Shown here: positions 32,629 to 41,240 of the stretch, piece by piece
Layout: every line of letters starts with the position of its first letter
How positions within the stretch are numbered: the stretch's first letter is position 1
Notes under the pieces: generated by a model
Told to the model about the DNA's origin: nothing
Databases searched by the model: none
What the model saw: the letters and a program-made list of their open reading frames with translations, nothing else
Translations under genes and position numbers: made by a program
Assembly: GCA_035561515.1 (NCBI GenBank)
Contig: DATMXP010000041.1
Location: 1-54,007, forward strand
DNA length: 54,007 nt
Direction: 5' to 3'
Source: Terriglobales bacterium
GTDB lineage: Bacteria; Acidobacteriota; Terriglobia; Terriglobales; Acidobacteriaceae

Positions 32629-33234
32629 CTAGAGCCCCAACCTTCGCGTGTGTCTGCGTCGCAGCCACCAGAGCAGGCTGATCAGAAAGATGATCGTTGC
32701 TAGAGCCAAGCTTCCATGCGTTAGCACGGACTCGATCGCATGCCCAAGAAAATAGGCTGAAGTTGCGACAACCGCCACCCACACGATTGCTCCCAAAGCA
32801 TTGAAGATCAGAAAGTGTTTCCAGGGCATCTTGAGCGTACCTGCAAGCGGTCCGGCCAGGACGCGAAGCCCGGCGATGAAACGTGCGAAGAAGACGGCAA
32901 CGGCCCCACGACGGCGAAACAGATCCTCTCCTTTGCGAATTGTCGCTGGGTCGATATGAAAGATCTTTCTATATCGTGCAAGCAGAGGAGAGCCGGCGTA
33001 TCGGCCAAGAGCGAAGCCGAGATTGTCGCCAGTAATTGCGGCAAAGATAGCTACCAGTGCGACTAAGACGATATTCAGTTGATGCGTGGTGCGGGACAGG
33101 ACACTGGCTGTGATCAGAATGGTTTCACCGGGAAGTGGTATCCCGGCGTTTTCCAAGAGGAGCCCCACGAGAACGGTCAAGTAACCGTACTGCAAGAAAT
33201 AGTAAGAGAGGTGCTCCAGGACCCAATGTGCCAC
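32629..33234 (-). CDS. DedA-family membrane protein
   Basis: A 201-residue integral membrane protein of the DedA/SNARE-associated family, thought to move undecaprenyl phosphate or other phospholipids across the membrane. Typical motifs are present: LLENAGIPLPGETIL, GDNLGFALGRYAG, and FFARFIAGLRVLAGPLAGTLKM with the conserved Arg. Hydrophobic segments are at about 12-30, 50-70, 140-165 and 172-190. Length is near the family norm of about 200. It faces the hydrolase gene. Confidence 0.93.
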   Translation of the reverse strand: MAHWVLEHLSYYFLQYGYLTVLVGLLLENAGIPLPGETILITASVLSRTTHQLNIVLVALVAIFAAITGDNLGFALGRYAGSPLLARYRKIFHIDPATIRKGEDLFRRRGAVAVFFARFIAGLRVLAGPLAGTLKMPWKHFLIFNALGAIVWVAVVATSAYFLGHAIESVLTHGSLALATIIFLISLLWWLRRRHTRRLGL

Positions 33235-33476
33235 GATGGGTAAGTTGCATCTTTACTACATGCGGGTTGTGCTCGCGCGAATCTCGAATGGACAAAGGCT
33301 TGGCTCAGAATCGAAACAAGATATTCAGCGCAACCGACTTGCCGGGCCCGCAGCGGCATGGATCCTCTACCTGTGGTCGTTTCCAGAAGATAGTTTCTCC
33401 ATTACTGCAATCAGTTCTCTTAGCTCTACGCTCGGACAGGGCAGAGAACTCCGATGGGGGACGGTAATATTCCGGG

Positions 33477-34010
33477 TCAGATCCTGTCAGTCATCGATCG
33501 GAGAAGATCCACAAGCTTGTCAAAAGAGCCGCCATAGCCTTGCGTGAGACTGCCAGACGAGCATAGTCCGACGAAATATTCGACTTCCTCTGGAGTTGCA
33601 CCGAACGGGTCGGCATGCAAAGTCACTGTTGTTTGACCTGCTTCGGTGGCGAAGCTCACATCATTTTCAATTTCAAGAGGGCAGAGTTCACTGAACGGGG
33701 CTCGTGCGATGCCACACTGTGCGTTCGCAAACGAATTGAGCCACCGCAACCTGCGCTTTGGAACGATTTCTCGATAATTGAAGCGTCCCCAGGTGGGCGG
33801 TGCACCTGCGAAGTTCATCGCATAATGGAAAAATCCACCTGCGCGGAAGTCGAGAGACAGTACCTCAATCGCGCATCCCTTTGGACCCCACCACTTCGTG
33901 AGTTGCTGCGGATCGCTCCAAGCTTTCCACACTCGTGCAAGCGGAGCCGGGAAAGTGCGTTGGATTTCAAATGATTGCCGAGCTGCTGTCTCTTTATCTT
34001 TTACGTGCAT
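33477..34010 (-). CDS. SRPBCC/AHSA1-domain protein
   Basis: A 177-residue protein with the START-like AHSA1 fold (IQRTFPAPLARVWKAWSDPQQ, then KWWGPKGC). It starts at ATG 34010, 17 bases inside the end of the ArsR gene, so the two are translationally coupled. Such pairs are common, with the ArsR protein as regulator. A longer frame to 34124 would run through the ArsR gene and is rejected. The small molecule bound is unknown. Confidence 0.88.
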   Translation of the reverse strand: MHVKDKETAARQSFEIQRTFPAPLARVWKAWSDPQQLTKWWGPKGCAIEVLSLDFRAGGFFHYAMNFAGAPPTWGRFNYREIVPKRRLRWLNSFANAQCGIARAPFSELCPLEIENDVSFATEAGQTTVTLHADPFGATPEEVEYFVGLCSSGSLTQGYGGSFDKLVDLLRSMTDRI

Positions 34011-34356
34011 TTTGTTTTGCCTTTCTGGCCTTCTGCCCATCCGATTGCAGAAATTCATTGAGACGATCGAAGCTGTCCTCCCAGAGACGACGATAGCTGC
34101 CGATCCATTCAGCAGCACGAGCAAGCGGAGCTGGGTTCAGACGAACCGGACGGAATTGTGCTTCCCGTCCACGCGTCACCAGTCCGGCTTCCTCCAGAAC
34201 CTTCAGGTGTTTTGATATCGTCGGTTGCTTCAGATCGAAGGGAGCTTGCAGTTCACCGACGGTAGCGTCTCCGAGCGCAAGCTTCGCGAGGATGGCGCGC
34301 CTGGTCGGGTCAGCTAAGGCGGAAAAGATCTGGTTGAGCTGTACTTGAGATGTCAT
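33994..34356 (-). CDS. ArsR-family transcriptional regulator
   Basis: A 120-residue winged-helix repressor (LNQIFSALADPTRRAILAKL, then VGELQAPFDLKQPTISKHLKVL). No metal-binding ELCVCDL motif is present, so it belongs to the non-metal subgroup usually paired with an AHSA1 protein, as here. A Lys/Arg-rich tail ends the protein. The palindrome at 34373-34382 just upstream is a candidate operator. Confidence 0.92.
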   Translation of the reverse strand: MTSQVQLNQIFSALADPTRRAILAKLALGDATVGELQAPFDLKQPTISKHLKVLEEAGLVTRGREAQFRPVRLNPAPLARAAEWIGSYRRLWEDSFDRLNEFLQSDGQKARKAKQNARKR

Positions 34357-34372
34357 TGTAAATTGCTACTTG

Positions 34373-34382
34373 GCTATATAGC
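34373..34382. promoter_or_regulatory. Candidate ArsR operator
   Basis: GCTATATAGC, a perfect 10-bp palindrome, lies 17 bp upstream of the ArsR start, where a repressor site would block transcription. Support is positional only. Confidence 0.4.
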
Positions 34383-34543
34383 TGAGAAGAGATTAACGGC
34401 AAGGCGCGGATCTGTCAATGGGAGATTATGCGGCTGATCACGGTTATGTGTAGCAGTAAAGCTTCAACTTGTTGATGAGGACGCTGCGAGATGTTCGGCA
34501 AGCACTTCCGCACCTGTAACCGAACTCGTACACTGTTGGTGAA

Positions 34544-36769
34544 ATGAACAGAACCGCAGCATTCTATCTCCCACTCATGCTGTTTTGCTTTTTCTCGGTT
34601 TCATTCTCATTTGCCGGAGACACACCCCTAACCCTGCTTCCCCAGCCCAAACAAATCGACGTCGGAACAGGCGAGGTCTCAATCCGCGATGGATTTGTGG
34701 TCCGGTATTCCGGCGTTCAGGACGAGCGCATAACGCGAGCCGTTAATCGTATTTACGACCGTATTTCGCGCAAGCTGGGCTTCGTCGTAATGAAGGAGCC
34801 TGCCGTCGCGAACGCTCCCACTCTGACCATCGCTTGCGAGAAGAAGTCGGGTGACGTTCAGAAGGTGACCGATGACGAGTCATACACACTGGAAGTAACC
34901 GCCAATGGCGTTTCGCTTCAGGCAGCCGAGCCAATCGGCGTGTTACGTGGACTCGAGACCCTCTATCAACTCGCCTACAACACCGGCGATGGCTACGGCG
35001 CATTGCCAATGATCAAGATCGTCGACTCACCACGATTCCAGTGGCGCGGTCTTTTGCTCGATGTCGCCCGGCATTACATGCCCATGGAGCAGATCAAGCG
35101 TGAGGTGGATGGCCTTGCGGCGGTGAAGATGAACGTATTGCATCTGCACCTGTCCGACGACCAGTCGTTCCGCGTAGTCAGCCGGAAATATCCGGAGCTC
35201 ACGGAGAAGGCAAGCCACGGCGAGTTCTATACGCAGGAGCAGGTCAAGGACCTCATTGCATATGCGCGGGACCGAGGTGTGCGCATCGTGCCTGAATTCG
35301 ATGTTCCCGGTCACACCATGGCGTGGCTGGCGGCATTTCCGGACCTCGCTGTCCTACCTTTCGACAATAACGAGAAATTTACGAAGTTCGGCGGCTACGG
35401 CAACACTCTCGATCCGTCGAACCCCAGGCTGATGAAGATGCTTAGCACACTCTTCGGTGAGATGGCAGCGCTCTTCCCAGACGAGTATTTCCATATTGGC
35501 GGCGACGAAGTGGTCTACTCCGTGTGGCAGAAGAGCCCATCCATCGCTGAGTTCAAGAAGAAGCACAACCTGGCGGACGACCGGGCGTTGCAGGCCTATT
35601 TCAACATTGAACTCGAGAAAGCTCTGAAGAAGCACAAGAAGAAGATGATGGGCTGGAATGAGATTCTTCACGCCGACCTGCCCACCACCACAGTGATCCA
35701 GAGCTGGGTCGGTACATCGGCGTTAGAAGAGGCCGTTCAACGCGGGTATCCAGTGGTGGTTTCGCTGGGCTATTACCTCGACAACTATATGCCCGCGTCG
35801 TTCCATTACATGGTGGATCCCCTTCAGCCCAATCCGCAAACATACGACGACTTCATGGGGGCCATCCCGGGCGGCAAGAAGAATAAGGGCCTCATCGCAG
35901 ACCGCGACGCAGCGAAGGATTTCAAGCCTTCGCCGCAGGCAGAGAAGTTGGTGATGGGTGGTGAAGCGGCTGAGTGGGCCGAGGTGACAACGCCGTGGTC
36001 CATCGACGCTGAAATGTGGCCGCGACTAGCCGCCATCGCTGAGCGGTTCTGGTCGCCTGCCGACGTGAAGGACATCCCTTCGCTTTATCGGCGACTCGAT
36101 GTGCTCACGCTCGAACTCTCAGACCTCGGCATCAGTCCCGACGAGACGCTGAGGGTGCTGCGTGCACGACTGGCAGGATCCGCTGCCGACGCAAAGGTCA
36201 TCGATGTCTTTGCAGAAGCCGTTGAGCCGATCAAAATCTTCACCCGGCACATCCGCCAGAAGAAGGCGGGTATGTACAGCATCAATACGCCGATTAACAG
36301 GCTGGTCGACGCGGTACCACCTGAAAGTCGAGTTGCTCGGCTGTTTCACGATGCCGTCAACGATTGGCTCACCAGTAAAAAGACGCCAAGCCTCAAATTC
36401 ATCCGCAAGACGCTGCAGCGCTGGCAGAACAACGATCCTAGAATTTCAAAACTGGCCACCACCAATCCGCGTTTGGTGGAAGCGAAGCCGCTGGTGGATT
36501 CCTTGCGCGCATACCTGAATGCTGCCTCCGACGCGATCGGCTATATCGAACGTGGTGAGCAGGCTCCAGCGTGGTGGACGGAGGCGCAGCGGGCTGTGCT
36601 TAGCGCGCCGCGTAGCGACGCTGCCGACGTACAGATCGCAATCGACTGTGACGTGCGCCGATTGGTAGACGCCGCTTCAGGAGTAAGTAACAGCAACACC
36701 TCTAGATTCTGTATCGGGGATGTCAATCCTCAGCCGGCACAGGGTTCCGCCGGCTCATCGCAGAATTGA
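34544..36769 (+). CDS. Secreted beta-N-acetylhexosaminidase (GH20)
   Basis: A 741-residue exported enzyme with a signal peptide (1-24). The N-terminal GH20b-like domain (about 30-160) is followed by the TIM barrel: HLHLSDDQSFR, EFDVPGHTMAW, and the catalytic pair Asp321-Glu322 in HIGGDEVVYSVW. A C-terminal domain of about 200 residues follows. It removes GlcNAc/GalNAc from chitin oligomers or glycoproteins and should act in the periplasm or outside. A strong terminator follows at 36776-36810. Confidence 0.95.
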   Translation: MNRTAAFYLPLMLFCFFSVSFSFAGDTPLTLLPQPKQIDVGTGEVSIRDGFVVRYSGVQDERITRAVNRIYDRISRKLGFVVMKEPAVANAPTLTIACEKKSGDVQKVTDDESYTLEVTANGVSLQAAEPIGVLRGLETLYQLAYNTGDGYGALPMIKIVDSPRFQWRGLLLDVARHYMPMEQIKREVDGLAAVKMNVLHLHLSDDQSFRVVSRKYPELTEKASHGEFYTQEQVKDLIAYARDRGVRIVPEFDVPGHTMAWLAAFPDLAVLPFDNNEKFTKFGGYGNTLDPSNPRLMKMLSTLFGEMAALFPDEYFHIGGDEVVYSVWQKSPSIAEFKKKHNLADDRALQAYFNIELEKALKKHKKKMMGWNEILHADLPTTTVIQSWVGTSALEEAVQRGYPVVVSLGYYLDNYMPASFHYMVDPLQPNPQTYDDFMGAIPGGKKNKGLIADRDAAKDFKPSPQAEKLVMGGEAAEWAEVTTPWSIDAEMWPRLAAIAERFWSPADVKDIPSLYRRLDVLTLELSDLGISPDETLRVLRARLAGSAADAKVIDVFAEAVEPIKIFTRHIRQKKAGMYSINTPINRLVDAVPPESRVARLFHDAVNDWLTSKKTPSLKFIRKTLQRWQNNDPRISKLATTNPRLVEAKPLVDSLRAYLNAASDAIGYIERGEQAPAWWTEAQRAVLSAPRSDAADVQIAIDCDVRRLVDAASGVSNSNTSRFCIGDVNPQPAQGSAGSSQN

Positions 36770-36775
36770 GGATTC

Positions 36776-36815
36776 GAAGCAACGGCGAACCCGCGTTTCG
36801 CCGTTGCTTCTCTTG
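36776..36815. terminator. Bidirectional terminator
   Basis: GAAGCAACGGCGAA (36776-36789) pairs completely with 36797-36810, a 14-bp stem with a 7-base loop, then TCTTGTT. It lies between the convergent GH20 and TonB receptor genes and would serve both. Confidence 0.88.
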
Positions 36816-36827
36816 TTAGAGAGCTAT

Positions 36828-38855
36828 CTAGAAGCGGTACGATCCGCTCATGAACAGGGCGCGTCCCGGTTCCGCCACCTTGAGACCGGACCGAAATGGA
36901 TCGCGGCTATAGGAAAAGCTTTCGTAATAAAACCGGCTCAGCAGGTTGTCGACTGCAAAGTTGACGTTGAACCGTGACCGCCGAACCCCGACCTTCAAGT
37001 TCATGATGCCGTAACCCGGCGTCGGTTGTTCATTCAGGTCGCGATCCACTCGACGTTGCGCGCCCGCCACAGTTCCACCAACTTGCGCATAAAGCCAGTC
37101 GTTTGCATACCTGATATTCAGCCAGCTTTTAGTGGGCGGCAGCTCGACGATGTTGGAATTGAAAACGTCGATTACGGGGTTCGTATCCTTGCTTCCTCGG
37201 GTGAGCGATGCTCCGCCGGAAAGTGCAACGAACTTCCCGATCGGCTGAGATAGATTGATCTCTCCACCGTACATCTGGGCATTGAGGTTAGCGTACGACT
37301 GGGAAACCGAATTCATGACGCCCGGAACGTTATTGACACGCCTTTGACGATGCAAGGCGATGTAGTCATCTAGCTTGCTGAAGTAGAAGAGCACTCTCAG
37401 CCGGGTGTCGCGACGCCTGATCGATAAGCCCATGTCCGCTTCGGAATTGCGAACAGGTTTCAGGTCAGGATTTCCCACCCAGTCCTGGTTCATTCGCTGT
37501 AACAAAAAATACCGCTCTTGTGGGTCCGGAACACGCATGGTGCTTCCTATACCAGTCAGCAGGTCGAGTCCCTTGAGCAGCGATACGGTAAGCCGGACAT
37601 TACCTCCAGCGAAGTTGTCCGAAGAAGAGGTCGAAGTAGTGTTGTTGTATGCGTAGTACAGGTTGGGCAAAAGTGTTGATGGCGAAATCCCTGATTCGAC
37701 ATGATCGAATCGGGCACCGCTCTGCAGCCGGACACGCGCTGTTAGCTGCCGATCGACTTCCGCGTACGTACCCACCGAGGTTGTGGTGGCGTCCGGAAGC
37801 GAATTCTGCATGCGCTCGCTGGAACCTGAGCGCATTTGCGTGATCGCGTTCCACGTCCGCCGGTAACTTTCGACTCCCATGGTTACGTCGCCAGGAATAT
37901 CGGCGGCGGCGTTGATGCCGAACGAACTGGTTACAGCGTGCGTTTGCATGCTGTAGGGCAATATCCCGGAACTCGTCCTCCGGGCGTCGTTCATCAGGTG
38001 ATTCACTTTGGTGCCGAAGCCATCTATCCTCACGCTCCGGACGAACCCCGAAAGATTTCGGGCTGCGTATTTGATCGTGGCGCGATCGGCATTGTCGTAA
38101 ATCGCGTCCATCATCAGGTAGGGATAAAGGCCGAGCCCGTTCTGCTGGCGCGAGTAACCGATATCGAGCCTCTGTTTAGTGCCCGGAGTGAAAACGAGAG
38201 AGCCCCAACCGGAGTGGCCCTCGAAGGCTCTTGTGTTGCTGACCTCGGGCCGGAAGTTGCCGTATGACGTGAAGCGACGTCCACTGCCGTCTTTGTACGG
38301 ATCGGATGTTCGAAACGCGTATCCGGCGCTGAATCCAACCAGTTTCTTGTCAGTGCTCATTTCAATGGAGGGGTTGTAGTAACCAAAAGAGCCGTAGCTG
38401 AAGCTGGGAACAACTCGAAGGCCCCTAACCTCTTCATCGCGCGTGATGATCCTGACTGTTCCTCCCAGGCTGCCTTGGCTGCGGACGTCGTATGGGCCTT
38501 TCACAACTTCCACGCGGTCCACCTCGGCGAAATCTACGTGTGAAGCGCTGGGATCCATATTGTTCGGGCAGGCTCCATAAATGCGGGCGCCGTCGACTTG
38601 GACGTTGATGTTGTCCTGCTGAAAACCACGCAATACTACGTCGTTGGCGATGCCGGCCTTGCGAATCTTGGAAATGCCAGTTACCGACTGCAGCGCTTCG
38701 CCGACGTCCTTGGCTGAGCTTTCTCGGACATCCCTGATTTCAATGCTGTCTTCGTTCAACTCCTGCGAATCTGGCTCACGTTTTTCTGCCGGCGTGTTTT
38801 GCGCAGCAAGGCATCCTGCCGCGAGCAAAAGCGCGGCAATCGTTCGTACGATCAC
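36828..38855 (-). CDS. TonB-dependent receptor, OprC/NosA-like (copper)
   Basis: A 675-residue outer-membrane receptor: signal peptide (1-19, ending CLAAQ), a plug domain (about 40-150, ending GSLGGTVRIITR), and a beta-barrel ending in MSGSYRF with a terminal Phe. The sequence GACPNNMDPSASHV contains Cys96-x3-Met100 and NHLMND contains His286-x-Met288, the CxxxM plus HxM pattern reported for the copper receptor OprC. The GTG start at 38855 is chosen because GGAAAG lies upstream and it gives the signal peptide; the longer frame to 38897 is less likely. Confidence 0.9.
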   Translation of the reverse strand: MIVRTIAALLLAAGCLAAQNTPAEKREPDSQELNEDSIEIRDVRESSAKDVGEALQSVTGISKIRKAGIANDVVLRGFQQDNINVQVDGARIYGACPNNMDPSASHVDFAEVDRVEVVKGPYDVRSQGSLGGTVRIITRDEEVRGLRVVPSFSYGSFGYYNPSIEMSTDKKLVGFSAGYAFRTSDPYKDGSGRRFTSYGNFRPEVSNTRAFEGHSGWGSLVFTPGTKQRLDIGYSRQQNGLGLYPYLMMDAIYDNADRATIKYAARNLSGFVRSVRIDGFGTKVNHLMNDARRTSSGILPYSMQTHAVTSSFGINAAADIPGDVTMGVESYRRTWNAITQMRSGSSERMQNSLPDATTTSVGTYAEVDRQLTARVRLQSGARFDHVESGISPSTLLPNLYYAYNNTTSTSSSDNFAGGNVRLTVSLLKGLDLLTGIGSTMRVPDPQERYFLLQRMNQDWVGNPDLKPVRNSEADMGLSIRRRDTRLRVLFYFSKLDDYIALHRQRRVNNVPGVMNSVSQSYANLNAQMYGGEINLSQPIGKFVALSGGASLTRGSKDTNPVIDVFNSNIVELPPTKSWLNIRYANDWLYAQVGGTVAGAQRRVDRDLNEQPTPGYGIMNLKVGVRRSRFNVNFAVDNLLSRFYYESFSYSRDPFRSGLKVAEPGRALFMSGSYRF

Positions 38856-38927
38856 GTCGTTCTTTCCTTTCCAGTATGTATGGACACACGTCGGCACCGG
38901 CGCTCTGGAGCCGATTCATCGTTCGAT

Positions 38928-39287
38928 TTACGAAAGGAAAGAAGGAGGAGACCGAGGAGAAGCGCTGTTTAAATCGACCCGACTGTAACGGTCGCCCACC
39001 CGGTCCGGAACCAGAAGGGCTACTGCGGGTAGCGGAACTGAATTCGGGTGAATTACGACAACCGCTCGGGCGATCGGCGCGGTCAGGTGTTGAGCCTTTT
39101 CGCATTGGTGTTCGTCTGACCACCAACCGGGGCTCTTGCGTTCTTTACAGTGGCACCGACCGTACGCTCGAATACAACATTCATGCCCTTGAGCCGGAGG
39201 TGGTTGAACAAGCAGACCTAGGCTCGGCCAGCCAAACAGCAAGGCCAGCGCGGCAGAGATCGCAGCTTGTCTAGATTTGTGAAGCAT
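38928..39287 (-). CDS. Small secreted Cys/His-rich protein upstream of the TonB receptor
   Basis: A 119-residue frame with a signal peptide (about 1-34) followed by HECCIRAYGRCHCKER and DEHQCEK, six cysteines and three histidines in about 30 residues. The C-terminal half is Pro/Val-rich without a clear domain. It ends 72 bp before the copper-type receptor on the same strand, which suggests a metal-binding helper. The ribosome site is poor and a hairpin covers the start (39286-39318). I do not recognise the family. Confidence 0.5.
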   Translation of the reverse strand: MLHKSRQAAISAALALLFGWPSLGLLVQPPPAQGHECCIRAYGRCHCKERKSPGWWSDEHQCEKAQHLTAPIARAVVVIHPNSVPLPAVALLVPDRVGDRYSRVDLNSASPRSPPSFLS

Positions 39288-39318
39288 CAGGCGAGCCGAA
39301 GGGCGCAGCTCGCCTGAT
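39286..39318. promoter_or_regulatory. Hairpin over the start of the Cys-rich gene
   Basis: ATCAGGCGAG (39286-39295) pairs perfectly with CTCGCCTGAT (39309-39318) around a 13-base loop. On the minus-strand transcript the ATG at 39287 is within the 3' arm. It might hide the ribosome site; alternatively it may be a plain REP or terminator. Confidence 0.55.
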
Positions 39319-39436
39319 TAGATTCAGGAACAAGGGTCACCGTTTCGAGAAGTTCGTAGTCAGCAATGATGTCATGCATAACTTATGCTGATTTCGAATA
39401 GAAGGAAGGTGACGAGTTCGGCCCGCCCGTAAGGAC

Positions 39437-39601
39437 CTACGCAGCCGGCCGAAGCGTCCGGCTGCGGATCCCATCCTCTTCCGCGCAATGGCACTTGCTG
39501 CGTTGTGCGAACGTGCTATGGCACACCGGACAATAGTCCAGTTCTTCCGTCCGGGACCGTTCCTGCTCGCTGGCGTCTATTCCATCAGGTCGTTCTCTCA
39601 T
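39437..39601 (-). CDS. Small zinc-ribbon protein
   Basis: A 54-residue protein with CPVCHSTFAQRSKCHC, a compact four-cysteine, two-histidine zinc site, between charged ends. GGAG lies seven bases before ATG 39601; a longer frame to 39745 would overlap the Rnk gene and is rejected. It is cotranscribed with rnk (19-bp gap). Role unknown. Confidence 0.7.
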   Translation of the reverse strand: MRERPDGIDASEQERSRTEELDYCPVCHSTFAQRSKCHCAEEDGIRSRTLRPAA

Positions 39602-39620
39602 AACTGATCTCCGCGGCCAT

Positions 39621-40031
39621 TCATGCCGCAACAGCCTCCGATTCTGTTTGATGCTGAACTTCGAGGATCTTGAAGCGCCTTTCTCCCGACGGCACGGTCC
39701 ATTCCACGATGGAGCCAACCCGGCAGCCGAGAAGCGCTGTCCCAATCGGTGCCAGTACGGAGATGCGCTTTTCCTCCACGTTGGCGTGTTTTGGCAGCAC
39801 GATCTGGTAACTCAGTTCGCGTTCGCTATCGAGGTCCCTCATCCGAACCCATGAGCCGAGCGCCACTACCCCGCTGGGAGTTGCACCTTTTCTTACCACG
39901 GCGCGATCCAGTTCGAACTCGAGTGCATCCAGATTGTCGGCATCCCGATGTCCGGGACGTCTCGAAGAGTCGATCAACCTGCGCAGACGGTCCAGGTCCG
40001 TTGCAGAAATCATTATCTTGTTCGCTTTCAT
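39621..40031 (-). CDS. rnk: Rnk-like nucleoside diphosphate kinase regulator (GreA/GreB-fold)
   Basis: A 136-residue soluble protein: a short N-terminal helical part (DLDRLRRLIDSSRR) and the GreA-type C-terminal domain (VALGSWVRMRDLDSERELSYQIVLP, then ISVLAPIGTALLGCRVGSIVEW). Rnk-type proteins bind RNA polymerase like Gre factors. ATG 40031 has CAGGAG eight bases upstream; GTG 40040 also fits the frame. It lies in a cluster of small stress-type genes. Confidence 0.92.
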   Translation of the reverse strand: MKANKIMISATDLDRLRRLIDSSRRPGHRDADNLDALEFELDRAVVRKGATPSGVVALGSWVRMRDLDSERELSYQIVLPKHANVEEKRISVLAPIGTALLGCRVGSIVEWTVPSGERRFKILEVQHQTESEAVAA

Positions 40032-40054
40032 TGTCTTCACTCCTGTTCTCCGAT

Positions 40055-40564
40055 TCAGGCTGCTGGCCTGTTGAATACATGTTCTCGACTCCAGTACACC
40101 GTCGCAGGTACTGCGGTGATACGCACGAAATGAACCGTCAGGATGCGCCAGTCCCTTACCGTGCTGATCTCCAGTGCGTTTCGATACTGCCGTTCTCCGC
40201 AGGAGGTCAACTTTTCGATCGCGAGAGCCAGGGCCGCGTAGTAGCTAAACCCCGTTGCCCAGGCGCCTAACCTCGGCCAACGGCGGAACTGCCATCCCCG
40301 CGTTCGCAACTCACGCTCGAACGTGCCTCCTTCGATGCCTCCGAGAATTGACCATTTCCCGAATGGCCAACCCTCCAGCGACAGTTCGTGCGGCAGCCGG
40401 ATCATGCGCGAGTACACCAGAACCGAGCCTGGACGGATTACATCGCGCAGTTTCGAGCACCACGGCAGCGTGCGCACCAGGCCTCGTTGTCCGGCGTATT
40501 GATCCTCCGCTGCGACTGCCGCATCGGGAAAAGTAGTACCTTTGCACTTTTCAGTAACCTCCAC
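40055..40564 (-). CDS. Hypothetical protein
   Basis: A 169-residue soluble protein of unknown family. Aromatic-rich segments (RGWQFRRWPRLGAWATGFSY) and a basic C-terminal part stand out; there is no signal peptide. The GTG start at 40564 has AGGAG seven bases upstream, which supports a real gene. It lies between a small membrane gene and rnk on the same strand, all with good ribosome sites. Confidence 0.6.
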   Translation of the reverse strand: MEVTEKCKGTTFPDAAVAAEDQYAGQRGLVRTLPWCSKLRDVIRPGSVLVYSRMIRLPHELSLEGWPFGKWSILGGIEGGTFERELRTRGWQFRRWPRLGAWATGFSYYAALALAIEKLTSCGERQYRNALEISTVRDWRILTVHFVRITAVPATVYWSREHVFNRPAA

Positions 40565-40613
40565 TTCGCCACTCCTGAGTTGTAATGGGCCGGTGAGTGA
40601 TCCCCGCCCTTTG

Positions 40614-40751
40614 TTATCCGCTGAGAGTGATGAGCAACACGAGCAGTCCTATGGCGATGATTCCGCCCAGAAGCGACAGCAAGCCACGCAGCATCTCGGC
40701 GCTGATCGGTTTTCGTTCGCGATCGACAGTGCTCCCAATTGTTTGAAACAT
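40614..40751 (-). CDS. Small single-pass membrane protein
   Basis: A 45-residue protein: a polar N terminus (MFQTIGSTVDRERKP) and one transmembrane helix (about 23-43, GLLSLLGGIIAIGLLVLLIT). A perfect AGGAGG lies nine bases before ATG 40751, unusually strong evidence for so small a gene. Role unknown; it sits in the stress cluster. Confidence 0.8.
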   Translation of the reverse strand: MFQTIGSTVDRERKPISAEMLRGLLSLLGGIIAIGLLVLLITLSG

Positions 40752-40793
40752 CTTCGTGGTCCTCCTTTTCACAGTCTGGGTTTTCTGGGTTGT

Positions 40794-41123
40794 TTACGCA
40801 GCCATTCGTATGGAATCGCGGCCGATCCTTGCTTCGCGGACCCGTTCCAGTTCACGGCCGAAGAGCCGCCCGATACGCCCGGTCGCGCGGTCAAGTGCGG
40901 AGAACAGATCCATATCTGCTTCTTCTACCGCGACTCTCCCGAACGGCAGTACCTCTGCACTGATCCGGCACCGGTGCTCTTCTCTTCCTCCTCCGGTAAT
41001 TCGTACCGTGATTTGCCCGACTCGACTTCCAAACCGGCCGAGCGCAAACCGGAGCCGTCTCTCGACGTATGACTTGAATACTTCCGCTAGTTCGGCTTCA
41101 TTGATTCGAACGATGGTCTGCAT
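40794..41123 (-). CDS. Ribosome hibernation factor (HPF/RaiA-like)
   Basis: A 109-residue protein with the sigma-54 modulation/HPF fold (MQTIVRINEAELAEVFKSYV, ITVRITGGGREEHRCRISAE, DMDLFSALDRATGRIGRLF). Such factors bind the 30S decoding region in stationary phase. ATG 41123 is chosen because GGAGG lies six bases upstream; the longer frame to 41201 includes a poor N terminus. It is divergent from the LysR-type gene. Confidence 0.82.
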   Translation of the reverse strand: MQTIVRINEAELAEVFKSYVERRLRFALGRFGSRVGQITVRITGGGREEHRCRISAEVLPFGRVAVEEADMDLFSALDRATGRIGRLFGRELERVREARIGRDSIRMAA

Positions 41124-41200
41124 TAGCTCCTCCATGTTTGTTCTGTATTCACTGTAGGTCATATAAAGGATTAATAAAAGTACATAAGATGTATAATTCA

Positions 41201-41217
41201 ATTAACATTAAGTTAAT
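41201..41217. promoter_or_regulatory. Candidate LysR-type binding site
   Basis: ATTAAC (41201-41206) and GTTAAT (41212-41217) form an inverted repeat with five bases between, matching the T-N11-A pattern of LysR operators. It lies between the HPF-like and LysR-type genes, 24 bp before the latter start. Confidence 0.55.
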
Positions 41218-41240
41218 GATAGCATCGAGGGAATCTGACC

